DNA of 64,000 nt, from the NCBI GenBank assembly GCA_002368355.1, contig AP018281.1, positions 3,410,001 to 3,474,000 on the forward strand. Reading direction: 5' to 3'. The stretch comes from Chondrocystis sp. NIES-4102. GTDB taxonomy: Bacteria; Cyanobacteriota; Cyanobacteriia; Cyanobacteriales; Xenococcaceae. A program made the position numbers and the translations under genes. Positions 55,632 to 64,000 of this stretch are shown in pieces (the first letter of the stretch is position 1; the number at the start of each line of letters is the position of its first letter). The notes below the pieces were generated by a model that had not been told where the DNA came from, ran no database searches, and worked only from the letters and a program-made list of their open reading frames with translations.

Positions 55632-56210
55632 ATGAAAAAGTTAATTGTCGCAACGGGAAATCCTGGTAAATTAAAAGAGATACAGGAATATCTAATTGGT
55701 TTGCCTTGGGAATTAGAATTAAAACCTGCGGAATTGGATGTAGAAGAGACGGGGAATACTTTTATTGCTAATGCTCGTCTCAAGGCTTCGGAAGTTGCTA
55801 AAGCCGTGGGTAAATGGGCGATCGCTGATGATTCGGGCTTGGCGGTAGATGCTTTGGATGGTGCGCCTGGGTTATATTCGGCTCGTTATGGTAAAACAGA
55901 TCAAGATCGGATTGAGCGGTTATTAAGGGAATTGGGGGATAGGGATGATCGACAGGCAAAATTTATCTGTGCAGTGGCGATCGCATCTCCTGATGGTAAA
56001 ATTGCTTTAGAAACAGAGGGAATATGCCCTGGGGAAATATTATTTTCTCCTCGTGGTAGTGGGGGGTTTGGTTATGATCCGATTTTTTATGTTCCTTCCC
56101 AACAACTTACTTTTGCCGAAATGTCTGGGGAAATGAAGCGTAATATTAGCCATCGTGGGGTAGCTTTTACTCAATTAATGCCCCAATTACAAAGCCTCAG
56201 TTTGAATTGA
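55632..56210 (+). CDS. rdgB: XTP/dITP diphosphatase (non-canonical purine NTP pyrophosphatase)
   Basis: The 192-residue HAM1/RdgB family enzyme removes ITP, dITP and XTP from the nucleotide pool. Motifs are LIVATGNPGKLKEIQEYL at the N-terminus, WAIADDSGLAVDALDGAPG and SGGFGYDPIFYVP, ending NISHRGVAFTQL. Length is typical. A heptamer-repeat region directly precedes it. Confidence 0.95.
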   Translation: MKKLIVATGNPGKLKEIQEYLIGLPWELELKPAELDVEETGNTFIANARLKASEVAKAVGKWAIADDSGLAVDALDGAPGLYSARYGKTDQDRIERLLRELGDRDDRQAKFICAVAIASPDGKIALETEGICPGEILFSPRGSGGFGYDPIFYVPSQQLTFAEMSGEMKRNISHRGVAFTQLMPQLQSLSLN

Positions 56211-56783
56211 GAGAGTTTGAAGGGAATTATTGTAACAATAGATATGCTTGATAGCTGAAAAAATTATCTATAAACTTTAGTGATTAAGCAGGTAGCCCGA
56301 CATGATTATATAAGAGGGAAATCTTTGTATTCTGGTTTGGCTCTATTTTATTTTGATTTACATCGGTTTTTTAGATAAATATCATTAATAATTTTAAAAA
56401 TAAATATATACAGTAATGCTAGATAACGTTATGACGTTTTTCACTCATAATATGATAATTAATTATATTGTTCTTATCTAATTTTATTGGACTATATAAG
56501 TTAATTATTTTTTGCTTAATGAATTTAAAATAAACGATTAAAAAAGTCTATATTAAATTTTGATATGCTTTGAAGGTATTTTCAAATAAATTAGTGGAAA
56601 AATATATTTAAGTGTTTTTTATTTCCTAATTTAATTGTGGAGTGGATCTAACCGTGCAAAATTAACTTAAAACAATTAAGGTCGTATTGGCTATGAGTAG
56701 TAGTTATTAATTAAACAAAATATCCCAAAATTTTTAAGTATTGGTAGATATAAAAGCAATACTAATAAGATTTCCTATAATTA
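56211..56783. other. AT-rich intergenic region upstream of the accessory operon
   Basis: These 573 bases are strongly AT-rich and contain no gene that I can support. A short palindrome ATTGTAACAAT occurs near 56228. The promoter of the following three-gene operon should lie toward the right end. Confidence 0.5.
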
Positions 56784-57821
56784 ATGTTTTATATGGATAG
56801 AGAAAAATCTACTATAAATCAAGAATTAAAATTTTTAGCCGAAACTTTTAAATATGATGCAGTAGGAATAAATTTTCTCATTGAATTACTAAACCATTCA
56901 AACTTAGAAATAAGAGCTAAAGCTTATCATCTTTTGCAAAATATCGATTCTGAAAAAGTAAGAAATAGTATATCAGAAGGTATTCTTCTAAATCCAGGCG
57001 ATATTGTTTACAGTGTTTATCGATTGGGAATACAATTTGATGATCAAGAATATTACTTAAGCCCAAGAGAAAAAGATTGTGGTTTTTATGAAGATTATCG
57101 AGAATTAACTATAGAAGAATACGAAGATGTACAACCATATAATCCTGATATAAGATTATCAAGTCATATATCTCAAGAAGAAGCAGAAGCGATCGCCGAA
57201 TTAAGCCATCGAAGAATGATCCAAGAATGGGGGATAGCACCAGGAGGATTTGAGTGGGAAAGAAAAGATCCTGATTTTCAAGTAAAACAATGGTGTATTG
57301 CTAATAATGTTCCTTATCAAGATGAATGGGATAAATTAAGCGACTGGGAAATTAAATGGAAAATCTCAAGCTATCTTTATGAACTTAAAAATTACGAACT
57401 CGAAGATAAATTTCAAAAAGCACAGTATATATACAATTTAGATTATATTGAGCCTTGGTGTGAAAAAAACAATTTTCCCTATGATAAAAGTGGAGATAAT
57501 TGGGATAATTGGAAGACTTTAACAGACTATTTACATAAACCAGAAAACATAGCTCTACTTAGTAAATTCTGGAAAGATGGAATTGGTAGTCTTGCTTTTG
57601 TGCGTGAAGAGATTATTCAAAAGCAAATTTATCTTATACCTGAGTTAGAAGAATTGCGTAGGAAAATAGAGCTTTCCAGTTTAGAAGAAAAATTAGAATT
57701 ATTACCTGATGTAGTTAAATATGGTGATGCAGGAATAAATTTGTTGATAGGGAAAATGAACGGGTTTCAATTAAAAGTAAGCGAAAAAGCTTATCAAATA
57801 TTGCAGAATTTAGCCTGTTAA
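56784..57821 (+). CDS. HEAT-like repeat protein with internal duplications, unknown function
   Basis: The 345-residue product is unassigned. Residues 12-54 form a helical pair resembling a HEAT repeat (FLIELLNHSNLEIRAKAYHL), and residues 299-343 repeat it (AGINLLIGKMNGFQLKVSEK). Two copies of a WCxxNNxPYD-type motif lie between (170-178 and 225-233), each followed by a W-rich DxW segment. The acidic, tyrosine-rich middle has no signal or membrane part. The N-terminal 85 residues are almost identical to those of the next gene, showing recent duplication. It starts the operon that ends in the DUF692-like enzyme, so it may be a partner or substrate (inference). Confidence 0.7.
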   Translation: MFYMDREKSTINQELKFLAETFKYDAVGINFLIELLNHSNLEIRAKAYHLLQNIDSEKVRNSISEGILLNPGDIVYSVYRLGIQFDDQEYYLSPREKDCGFYEDYRELTIEEYEDVQPYNPDIRLSSHISQEEAEAIAELSHRRMIQEWGIAPGGFEWERKDPDFQVKQWCIANNVPYQDEWDKLSDWEIKWKISSYLYELKNYELEDKFQKAQYIYNLDYIEPWCEKNNFPYDKSGDNWDNWKTLTDYLHKPENIALLSKFWKDGIGSLAFVREEIIQKQIYLIPELEELRRKIELSSLEEKLELLPDVVKYGDAGINLLIGKMNGFQLKVSEKAYQILQNLAC

Positions 57822-57892
57822 TAAGTGAATCAGCAATATTCGACCATAATAATTTTTATGAACATAAAATATACATATTCAAAAAGATTTAT

Positions 57893-58633
57893 ATGGGAAT
57901 AGAAGAAGCAAATAAAAAACGGGCGATCGCGATTATAAATCAAGAATTAAAATTTTTAGCTGATACTTTTAAATATGATGCAGTAGGATTAAATTTTCTA
58001 ATTGAATTACTAAACCATTCAAACTTGCAAATTAGAGCCAAAGCTTATCATCTTTTACAAAATATCGATTCAGAAAAAGTAAGAAACAGTATATCAGAAG
58101 GTATTCTTCTTAATCCAGGCGATCGCGTTGATAGTGTTTGGGAATCAGGGATAGGATTTGATGACCAAGATTATTTTATTATTGATAGTTGTGCAAATTT
58201 AAGTAAAGAATTAGTAATTAGAAAAGATAGCGATTTTGATGATAATAATTATTATGAATTTGAAGAAGATTATATTGAAGAAAAATATGAACTAAGGGAA
58301 GATGACTATCAACATCCAGAAATAGCAAGTTATGACTCATTCTTTGCTGAATATATAGAGCAGGATGGATCAATAGAAATTAGCGATGACCAAGTAAGAA
58401 TATGGAATAAATTAAATGATTTAGACTTGGAAACATATAATTATGAGGGTGGAGATCCATTATTCGTATCTCATCATATTTGTAAAAATCAAGCAGAATT
58501 TATCGCCCAATCACTTCATCAGAAGATAATGAGAGAACATGGTATTAGTTTATTAAAACGCTTTGCCTTTGTTTGTGAACAAGTAGTCAAAAATAAAGGT
58601 TACTTAAAAATTGATGTAAACTGCAAATGTTAG
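57893..58633 (+). CDS. Paralogue of the preceding HEAT-like protein, C-terminally diverged
   Basis: The 246-residue product shares residues 15-76 with the upstream gene at very high identity (about nine in ten bases match), then diverges into an acidic, tyrosine-rich region. A shared block returns near residue 196 (FVSHHICKNQAEFIAQSLHQ). It lacks the C-terminal HEAT-like copy and instead ends in VNCKC, a Cys-x-Cys tail. The stop overlaps the ATG of the DUF692-like gene by 7 bp, implying translational coupling. No function is known. The Cys-rich end is notable because DUF692 enzymes act on cysteine-containing peptides. Confidence 0.7.
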   Translation: MGIEEANKKRAIAIINQELKFLADTFKYDAVGLNFLIELLNHSNLQIRAKAYHLLQNIDSEKVRNSISEGILLNPGDRVDSVWESGIGFDDQDYFIIDSCANLSKELVIRKDSDFDDNNYYEFEEDYIEEKYELREDDYQHPEIASYDSFFAEYIEQDGSIEISDDQVRIWNKLNDLDLETYNYEGGDPLFVSHHICKNQAEFIAQSLHQKIMREHGISLLKRFAFVCEQVVKNKGYLKIDVNCKC

Positions 58634-59328
58634 GACTAAGTATTACAGCAATTGGACTACGCCCGATAGAAGAGTGTAAAAGGATATTTCAGATACTCCA
58701 ACAACCGATGCAACTGGAATTTCTCGAATTAGCGATCGGTAGTCCTTGTCCTGTCGATTTCGAGTATCCATCTGTTCCTTTAATTTTGCACGATTCCTGT
58801 CTATATGAAAACAATATCCGTAAAAGATTAGATATTTTTCGTCCCCAAACCTGGAAACCCTACGCCAAATTTATTGCCAATAATGATGTGCGCGCAGTAT
58901 CTCTTCATGCACCATTAAAAAGAGAAGGTAGTCAACTACAATTAGAAATAGCATTATCTAAACTACAAACTACTTTACAAGTTCCTGTCTATGTAGAAGT
59001 AATGCCATCTTTTGAATATTGGTGTTCGAGCCTGGAAACCTTAGTAAATTTTCCCTTATTATTAGATGTTTCTCACGTTTTAATTTGGCATCAAGGCGAT
59101 AGCCAGCAAACACAACAAACGTGTTTATCACTAATAAATTCTCAACAAGTAGGTGCAATTCATTTAAGCCATAATCAAGGAAAAGCTGACACTCATGATC
59201 TAATTCCCGAACATATTTGGTTTCAAGATGCGATCGCTTTATGGAAGTCAAAATATTTAGTTACCTATGAAAGTTTACCAATTAAATATTCAGCATACGA
59301 AAGATTAGACAAGTGTAGATTGAGATAG
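58627..59328 (+). CDS. DUF692-like (MbnB/TglH family) multinuclear iron-dependent enzyme
   Basis: The 233-residue product starts with LGLSITAIGLRPIEECKRI, similar to the GxGLR opening of DUF692 TIM barrels. The ligands I recall for MbnB (H, H, E, D-x-x-H, H, D-x-H, E) are all present in order: H55 (LILHDS), H94 (SLHAPL), E124 (YVEVMPS), D147 and H150 (LLLDVSHV), H179 (AIHLSHN), D188 and H190 (ADTHDL) and E215 (TYESLP). Characterised members oxidise cysteine or other residues of ribosomal peptides using two or three iron ions. It is shorter than the usual 270-300 residues. No RRE-type partner gene is adjacent; instead it is coupled to two HEAT-like paralogues. The alternative is another xylose-isomerase-like barrel. 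Confidence 0.7.
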   Translation: MLGLSITAIGLRPIEECKRIFQILQQPMQLEFLELAIGSPCPVDFEYPSVPLILHDSCLYENNIRKRLDIFRPQTWKPYAKFIANNDVRAVSLHAPLKREGSQLQLEIALSKLQTTLQVPVYVEVMPSFEYWCSSLETLVNFPLLLDVSHVLIWHQGDSQQTQQTCLSLINSQQVGAIHLSHNQGKADTHDLIPEHIWFQDAIALWKSKYLVTYESLPIKYSAYERLDKCRLR

Positions 59329-59375
59329 TATAGCTTTATAAAATTAGCTTTCTTTTATTGGGGTGATTGGTTTAA

Positions 59376-59396
59376 AGGTAGTAGGTAGTAGATATT
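59376..59396. repeat. Short GTAGGTA array
   Basis: Two to three copies of the GTAGGTA unit follow the DUF692-like gene. It is the same word as the array upstream of rdgB. Confidence 0.5.
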
Positions 59397-59447
59397 TAGT
59401 CAAAAAATGTCATAACTAACATGGTTTAGTATTGCTATATTTTTTGT

Positions 59448-59633
59448 TTACTGCATAAATAACCACCCATAACCCAACCAAGCGATCGCCCATAACCCTC
59501 CATAAACATATCCCAGTCTTTTTTTATAAAGATTAGATTTGTCTTGTTGCATTGCTAAATGAACTATCAAAGCAAGGGGAGTTAACCAAAATAGTAAGGA
59601 TAATATAATTAACGTATCGTTTTCTATACTCAT
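59448..59633 (-). CDS. Small two-helix membrane protein
   Basis: The 61-residue product has two hydrophobic segments (LIILSLLFWLTPLALIVHLA and YVYGGLWAIAWLGYGWLFM) joined by a short basic loop (KSNLYKKRLG). The positive charges suggest a hairpin with the loop in the cytoplasm. I recognise no family. Its coding frame is clean, and it lies downstream of the DUF456 gene on the same strand, beyond a heptamer array. Confidence 0.55.
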   Translation of the reverse strand: MSIENDTLIILSLLFWLTPLALIVHLAMQQDKSNLYKKRLGYVYGGLWAIAWLGYGWLFMQ

Positions 59634-59689
59634 ACCATTCTTTAAAAGTAACTAGAGAAATTAAAAATTTGTAATTAATAACTGCCTCC

Positions 59690-59774
<85 letters not shown>

Positions 59775-59779
59775 CATAT

Positions 59780-60319
59780 CTAATTAACAAAAACCAAAGA
59801 CCAAGTGGAATAAATAAAGATCGCCACCGCTAAAGTAGCTAATAAAGCTTCAATCACATTACCAATAATTGAGGCAACAACAATACCTGTACTTGCTTTT
59901 AAAGCCTGTTGTAGACGTGCAGTAGAATCCAAATTACTACGATAGAGATATTCGCCGACAAACGCACCTAACACCGCACCAATTAATACCCCAAATAAGG
60001 GCCCTCCCAAAGGTAAAGCGGGTAACAAACCCAAAAAACCAATAACCATACCAGCGATCGCTCCATACTGACTCCACTTACTAGCACCAGCCTGTTTAAC
60101 TCCAAAGTACACTGCTAAATATTCCACCACTGCACTAAGAATTAAAACCGCAAAAATCAAAATCATTGATAAACCAATACCAGTAAAATTAGTAGCCACA
60201 CTCCAAATAAGAATTGCCAATAAAATAAAACTAGTACCAGGTAAACCAGGAATAATTGACCCAATTACCCCTACTCCCATTAACCCCAAAACCAACCAAT
60301 AAATAGTAGTGATATCCAT
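59780..60319 (-). CDS. DUF456 family membrane protein
   Basis: This 179-residue polytopic protein has glycine-rich helices typical of DUF456 (GVIGSIIPGLPGTSFILLAI, then GLLPALPLGGPLFGVLIGAV and FVGEYLYRS). Function is unknown. It begins 2 bp after the M48 protease stop, so the two are co-transcribed. Confidence 0.85.
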   Translation of the reverse strand: MDITTIYWLVLGLMGVGVIGSIIPGLPGTSFILLAILIWSVATNFTGIGLSMILIFAVLILSAVVEYLAVYFGVKQAGASKWSQYGAIAGMVIGFLGLLPALPLGGPLFGVLIGAVLGAFVGEYLYRSNLDSTARLQQALKASTGIVVASIIGNVIEALLATLAVAIFIYSTWSLVFVN

Positions 60320-60321
60320 AT

Positions 60322-61173
60322 CTAAAAATAATTACCTAATATTTGTGCAAAACGCTCTTTTCCTTCTTCCAATTCCCCAGGAATACCATTCGGATATTCT
60401 TGCTCAATAATATTAATTAATTGCCCAATGCGATTTTCAGGATTAGGATGGGTACTCATAAACTCAGGTTGTCCCCCAGCACTACCCCGTGCAGAATTAA
60501 GAATTTTCATTAACTCTACAATACCTATAGGGCTATATCCTGCTTCGGTCATAAATTGCAAACCCAGGCGATCGCTTTCTAACTCGTCTTCTCTTCCATA
60601 CTTGAGATTAACCATCTGATTAACTGCTTGAGCTAAAATGGCTGCTTGTCTACTACCTTCAGGACTATCACTAGCAGCAATACCCACTGCATTAACCAAA
60701 GCACTACCTAATTGTTGCTTGGCTAAATGTTCAGCACCGTGTCTACCTATTACATGACCCGCTTCATGACCCAAAACCCCTGCTAATTGAGCTTCTGAAT
60801 TCAGCCGTCTTAATAGTCCTGCGGTGATAAATACCTGTCCTCCAGGGAGAGCAAAAGCATTAACTGTTTGTGGATCGCGCAATAAATGAAACTCAAAAGG
60901 ATAAGCAGATTCTTTAGCTAAGGAATTTTGAATAACTCTATTACCTACTTGATCTATATAACTTTGTAAACGCTGATCGGGATAAAGATTACCGTGTTTG
61001 GCTGCCATTTGAGGAGCAGATTGACGACCAATAATTACTTCTTGTTGAGGACTAAGCTGTACTCTTTGTCTTTCTCCTGTAATCGGATTGTCACTTACGT
61101 TAGTGAAATAATTAAATAACCCAAAAATCCCAAAGATTGCACCAATAGCTAGACGTATTAATAAACGACTCAC
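60322..61173 (-). CDS. M48-family metalloprotease
   Basis: I start at the GTG at 61171-61173 because a GGAGG ribosome-binding site (61185-61189) sits at normal spacing. The in-frame TTG at 61191 would overlap that site. The 283-residue product has an N-terminal hydrophobic anchor (LLIRLAIGAIFGIFGLFNYF) and then the zinc motif LGHEAGHVIGRHGAEHLA (HExxH) with the third ligand in DELESDRLGLQFM. It resembles BepA/LoiP-type envelope proteases that control protein quality. It is co-transcribed with DUF456. Confidence 0.9.
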   Translation of the reverse strand: MSRLLIRLAIGAIFGIFGLFNYFTNVSDNPITGERQRVQLSPQQEVIIGRQSAPQMAAKHGNLYPDQRLQSYIDQVGNRVIQNSLAKESAYPFEFHLLRDPQTVNAFALPGGQVFITAGLLRRLNSEAQLAGVLGHEAGHVIGRHGAEHLAKQQLGSALVNAVGIAASDSPEGSRQAAILAQAVNQMVNLKYGREDELESDRLGLQFMTEAGYSPIGIVELMKILNSARGSAGGQPEFMSTHPNPENRIGQLINIIEQEYPNGIPGELEEGKERFAQILGNYF

Positions 61174-61257
61174 TCTTTTTGCTTCCTCCAATTAAATTAT
61201 TGGCAGAATGTTATCACGGATCTATTTATTTCTTTATATTTCTTTGCTCTTGTTTAA

Positions 61258-61668
61258 TTATGCTTTGAGGATTATCTGACAGTAACCGATTAATTTAGTA
61301 GTGCGATCGCTGATGTTTTTGCGTCTTTCGGTTTCCGTAGCTTTTTGGCGCGTAGTTGCTAAAAATAAGATATCTGTGGTTAATAATTTGAATTCTCGCT
61401 TAATTTCGGTTTGTACCGATAGCCAGCGTGAAAATATTTCTGATTCTACAAATTCTGACCCAATAATTTCAGCTTCAAGACCAGCAATATTGTCATTAAA
61501 CCATCTCTGAATCTTCTCAAACTCCTTTTTAACCTCAGCTTGCTGCCCATAACTTGCCAAATCGCCCAAAAAATTATTAAACTCTGTTAACAAAGTCATG
61601 AAATCCTGATATGCTCGATGATGTGATGTGGATAACATTATTGGGTTTGAGGTAAGGTAATTAATCAT
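61258..61668 (-). CDS. PatD-like protein
   Basis: The 136-residue product (an in-frame ATG at 61638 gives 126) is all-helical, with VQTEIKREFKLLTTDILFLA and a closing KNISDRTTKLIGYCQIIL. This pattern resembles PatD, a small protein that adjusts heterocyst frequency in Anabaena and is also found in cyanobacteria without heterocysts. The assignment is from memory of the C-terminal half and should be treated as tentative. It is monocistronic, divergent from rel. Confidence 0.55.
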   Translation of the reverse strand: MINYLTSNPIMLSTSHHRAYQDFMTLLTEFNNFLGDLASYGQQAEVKKEFEKIQRWFNDNIAGLEAEIIGSEFVESEIFSRWLSVQTEIKREFKLLTTDILFLATTRQKATETERRKNISDRTTKLIGYCQIILKA

Positions 61669-61954
61669 AAGATAAAATTGTGTACTTGGTAAAGCTAGCT
61701 TTTTTACTAATTAATATCCGAAAAAATAACCAGCAAAAGTATACTTTTATTCTTAAAAAATACGTTAATTTTATATATTAATGCTTAACTGTATAGCACA
61801 ATTAGATAAAACCCTAATTGTCTAGAATACCTGCTTAATACTCAAAATATTTATTCTCAATCAAAGGTTCTTAATTTCAGTCGGGTAATTATCAGGTTTG
61901 CTGAAGTTTAATTAATTTTTCCACACTAACTTATATTTTTATATTTTTTGATCT

Positions 61955-64000
61955 ATGACCGCTATCTCTATCATAGAAAATCGCCCTAAAAAAGTTAAAC
62001 TCCCCCGATGGTTACGCGAATGTCTAATTAATCAACATCCAGAACAGCCAGAGTCAGACTCCGCCTTAATATGTCGGGCATTTAATTTTGCTTATCAGTT
62101 ACACGAAGGACAGTATCGTAAATCGGGAGAACCTTATATTGCTCATCCCATTGCGGTCGCTAGTTTACTTAGGGATTTAGGTGGGGATAGTGTTACTATA
62201 GCTGCTGGCTTTCTGCACGATGTGGTAGAAGATACCGATGTTACCCCAGAAGAAATTGAAGCAATGTTTGGGGAACAAGTGCGCCAGTTAGTTGAGGGAG
62301 TCACTAAGCTATCTAAATTTAACTTTTCTAGCACTACCGAACGTCAGGCGGAAAATTTTCGCCGAATGTTTTTGGCAATGGCAACAGATATTCGTGTAAT
62401 AGTGGTGAAGTTGGCAGACAGACTGCACAATATGCGAACCCTAGAGCATCTCAAGCCAGAAAAGCAAAAGCGCATCAGCCAAGAAACTAGAGAAATATTT
62501 GCACCCCTTGCCAATAGATTAGGAATTGGGCGGTTTAAATGGGAACTAGAGGATTTATGTTTTAAATATCTAGAACCAGAAGCCTACGAAGAAATTAAAG
62601 CTTTAATTGCTGAAAGACGCGCCGATCGCGAAGCCAGAATTGCTCAAGTAGCTAAAACCTTAAAAAATCGCTTAAAACAACTTAAAGTCAACGTAATTGA
62701 GTTAAAAGGCAGACCTAAGCATCTTTACGGCATATATCAGAAAATGCAGCGACAGCAGAAGGATTTTAGCCAAATTTATGATATTGCAGCCTTTAGAATT
62801 ATTGTGGAAACTAATGAGCAATGTTATCGCTCCTTAGCAGTAGTTCACGATGCTTTTAAACCAATTCCAGGACGCTTTAAAGACTACATTGGTCTACCTA
62901 AGCCCAATCGTTATCAATCCCTCCATACTACTGTTGTGGGTTCTAATGGTCGTCCCATTGAAATCCAGATTCGCACAATGGAAATGCACCAGATCGCAGA
63001 ATATGGAATTGCTGCCCATTGGAAATATAAGGAAACAGGCACGAGTAATATAGAACTATCCTCCGAAGATAATAAGTTTACTTGGCTACGCCAGCTATTG
63101 GAATGGCAAAAAGAGCTTAGTGACGCTCAAGAATACATGGACAGCGTTAAGGATAATTTATTTGAAGATGATGTCTATGTTTTTACTCCCGATGGTGATG
63201 TAGTCGCTTTGGCACAGGGAGCAACCCCTGTAGACTTTGCCTATCGCATTCATAGTGAAATTGGTAATCACATGAAAGGCGCGAGGGTTAATGGTCGTTG
63301 GTCTGTTTTGTCTAAACCCTTGGAAAATGGCGATATTGTAGAAATTGTTACTCAAAAAAATAGTCACCCTAGTTTAGATTGGCTAAATTTTGTTGTCTCC
63401 CCCACAGCCCGTAATCGTATCCGTCAGTGGTATAAGCGATCGCATCGGGATGAAAATATTATGCGGGGTAAAGAATTGTTAGAGAAGGAAATGGGTAAAA
63501 GTGGGTTTGATTCCCTATTAAAATCCGAACCTATGCTTTTAACCGCCCAACGTTGTAATTATCATTCCGTAGAAGATTTATTAGCAGCTTTGGGATATGG
63601 AGAAATTACCCAAAATCAGGTAGTTAATCGTCTGCGAGATGTAGTTAAAGAACAACAACCAGTAGAAATAATTACTATCTCAGAGGAAGTAGAAATACCC
63701 AAACAGATAGTAACTGAGACTGAGAAAAAGGAAAGTGGATCGCCTATTCTAGGGGTAGAAGGAATGCTTTATCATATTGCAGGTTGTTGTAAACCTCTAC
63801 CTGGTGAATCAATTATTGGTGCAGTTACTTTAAGTTCTCGCGGTATTTCGATCCATGCTCAAGGTTGCCATAATATCGATAAAATTCCAGGGGAACGTAT
63901 TATCCCTGTAAGCTGGAACGAACGCAATGAAACAGGTAAACCTTTAACCTACCCTGTAGACATTCAAATCGAAGCGATGGATAGAGTTGGGGTGTTGAAA
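61955..64000 (+). CDS. rel: Bifunctional (p)ppGpp synthetase/hydrolase, 3' end cut by window
   Basis: The frame opens with ATG at 61955 and stays open to the right edge, giving 682 residues. The HD hydrolase domain has YIAHPIAVASLL and AAGFLHDVVEDTDV (HD plus ED, about residues 80-95), so the hydrolase should be active. The synthetase domain shows LKGRPKHLYGIYQKMQRQ, YDIAAFRIIV, NRYQSLHTTVVG and IEIQIRTMEMHQIAEYG. A TGS domain (DDVYVFTPDGDVVALAQGAT) and a zinc-finger-like region with AGCCKPLPGESI follow. The terminal ACT domain lies beyond the window. It makes and degrades the stringent-response alarmone. Confidence 0.95.
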   Translation, partial: MTAISIIENRPKKVKLPRWLRECLINQHPEQPESDSALICRAFNFAYQLHEGQYRKSGEPYIAHPIAVASLLRDLGGDSVTIAAGFLHDVVEDTDVTPEEIEAMFGEQVRQLVEGVTKLSKFNFSSTTERQAENFRRMFLAMATDIRVIVVKLADRLHNMRTLEHLKPEKQKRISQETREIFAPLANRLGIGRFKWELEDLCFKYLEPEAYEEIKALIAERRADREARIAQVAKTLKNRLKQLKVNVIELKGRPKHLYGIYQKMQRQQKDFSQIYDIAAFRIIVETNEQCYRSLAVVHDAFKPIPGRFKDYIGLPKPNRYQSLHTTVVGSNGRPIEIQIRTMEMHQIAEYGIAAHWKYKETGTSNIELSSEDNKFTWLRQLLEWQKELSDAQEYMDSVKDNLFEDDVYVFTPDGDVVALAQGATPVDFAYRIHSEIGNHMKGARVNGRWSVLSKPLENGDIVEIVTQKNSHPSLDWLNFVVSPTARNRIRQWYKRSHRDENIMRGKELLEKEMGKSGFDSLLKSEPMLLTAQRCNYHSVEDLLAALGYGEITQNQVVNRLRDVVKEQQPVEIITISEEVEIPKQIVTETEKKESGSPILGVEGMLYHIAGCCKPLPGESIIGAVTLSSRGISIHAQGCHNIDKIPGERIIPVSWNERNETGKPLTYPVDIQIEAMDRVGVLK

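Overview
The window is chromosomal DNA of a cyanobacterium. It carries photosystem genes (psbO, and a 31-residue psaM), cyanobacterial/plastid families (PAP/fibrillin, DUF3119, DUF3086, DUF3134, a group 3 sigma factor) and very frequent copies of the HIP1 palindrome GCGATCGC. The DNA is AT-rich, with long AT-rich spacers and intergenic heptamer arrays. The content suits a large-genome, probably coccoid or colonial lineage with an elaborate surface glycan; I cannot name the genus.

Left arm (1-25.2 kb, all minus strand) is a cell-surface glycan region. Two cassettes have the same plan. A conserved leader is followed by a very large protein with N-terminal TPR repeats and several glycosyltransferase domains, then a PAPS-type sulfotransferase, then a SAM methyltransferase (13939 to 5511, and 5159 to the left edge). 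A third TPR-glycosyltransferase (14230-17658), a complete dTDP-rhamnose set rfbC-rfbD-rfbA-rfbB (21766 to 18009) and a GH38 alpha-mannosidase (22091-25246) complete it. The inference is synthesis of a rhamnose-containing, sulfated and methylated polysaccharide or glycoprotein glycan.

Middle (25.4-40.6 kb) is mostly housekeeping: RNase HI with an unusual N-terminal extension, psaM, a TerC-type membrane protein, a run of COG0523 GTPase, dtd, SUI1-like factor and rpsN, then bioD, prs, lepB, a DUF4388 protein, mraY, a phosphoribulokinase-like paralogue and cysS.

At 40.8-43.5 kb a complete group II intron (about 2.7 kb, minus strand) lies between cysS and a divergent receiver-domain gene. Its 5' end, maturase/HNH ORF, domain V and domain VI can all be read. 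The ORF runs through domain V, and the 5' structural part carries a duplicated 54-nt hairpin element.

Right arm (43.5-64 kb) holds a beta-hydroxyacid dehydrogenase plus cobalamin adenosyltransferase pair, a lipid/envelope cluster (MlaE-type permease, DUF3119, DUF3086, plsY), PAP/fibrillin, a lipoprotein with PilP-like features next to sigF, psbO, a phosphohexomutase and rdgB. Next is an accessory operon of two recently duplicated HEAT-like proteins translationally coupled to a DUF692-type (MbnB/TglH-like) TIM-barrel enzyme with the full set of metal ligands. This operon is the best candidate here for an undescribed system. The window ends with DUF456, an M48 protease, a PatD-like protein and the start of a bifunctional rel/spoT gene cut by the right edge.
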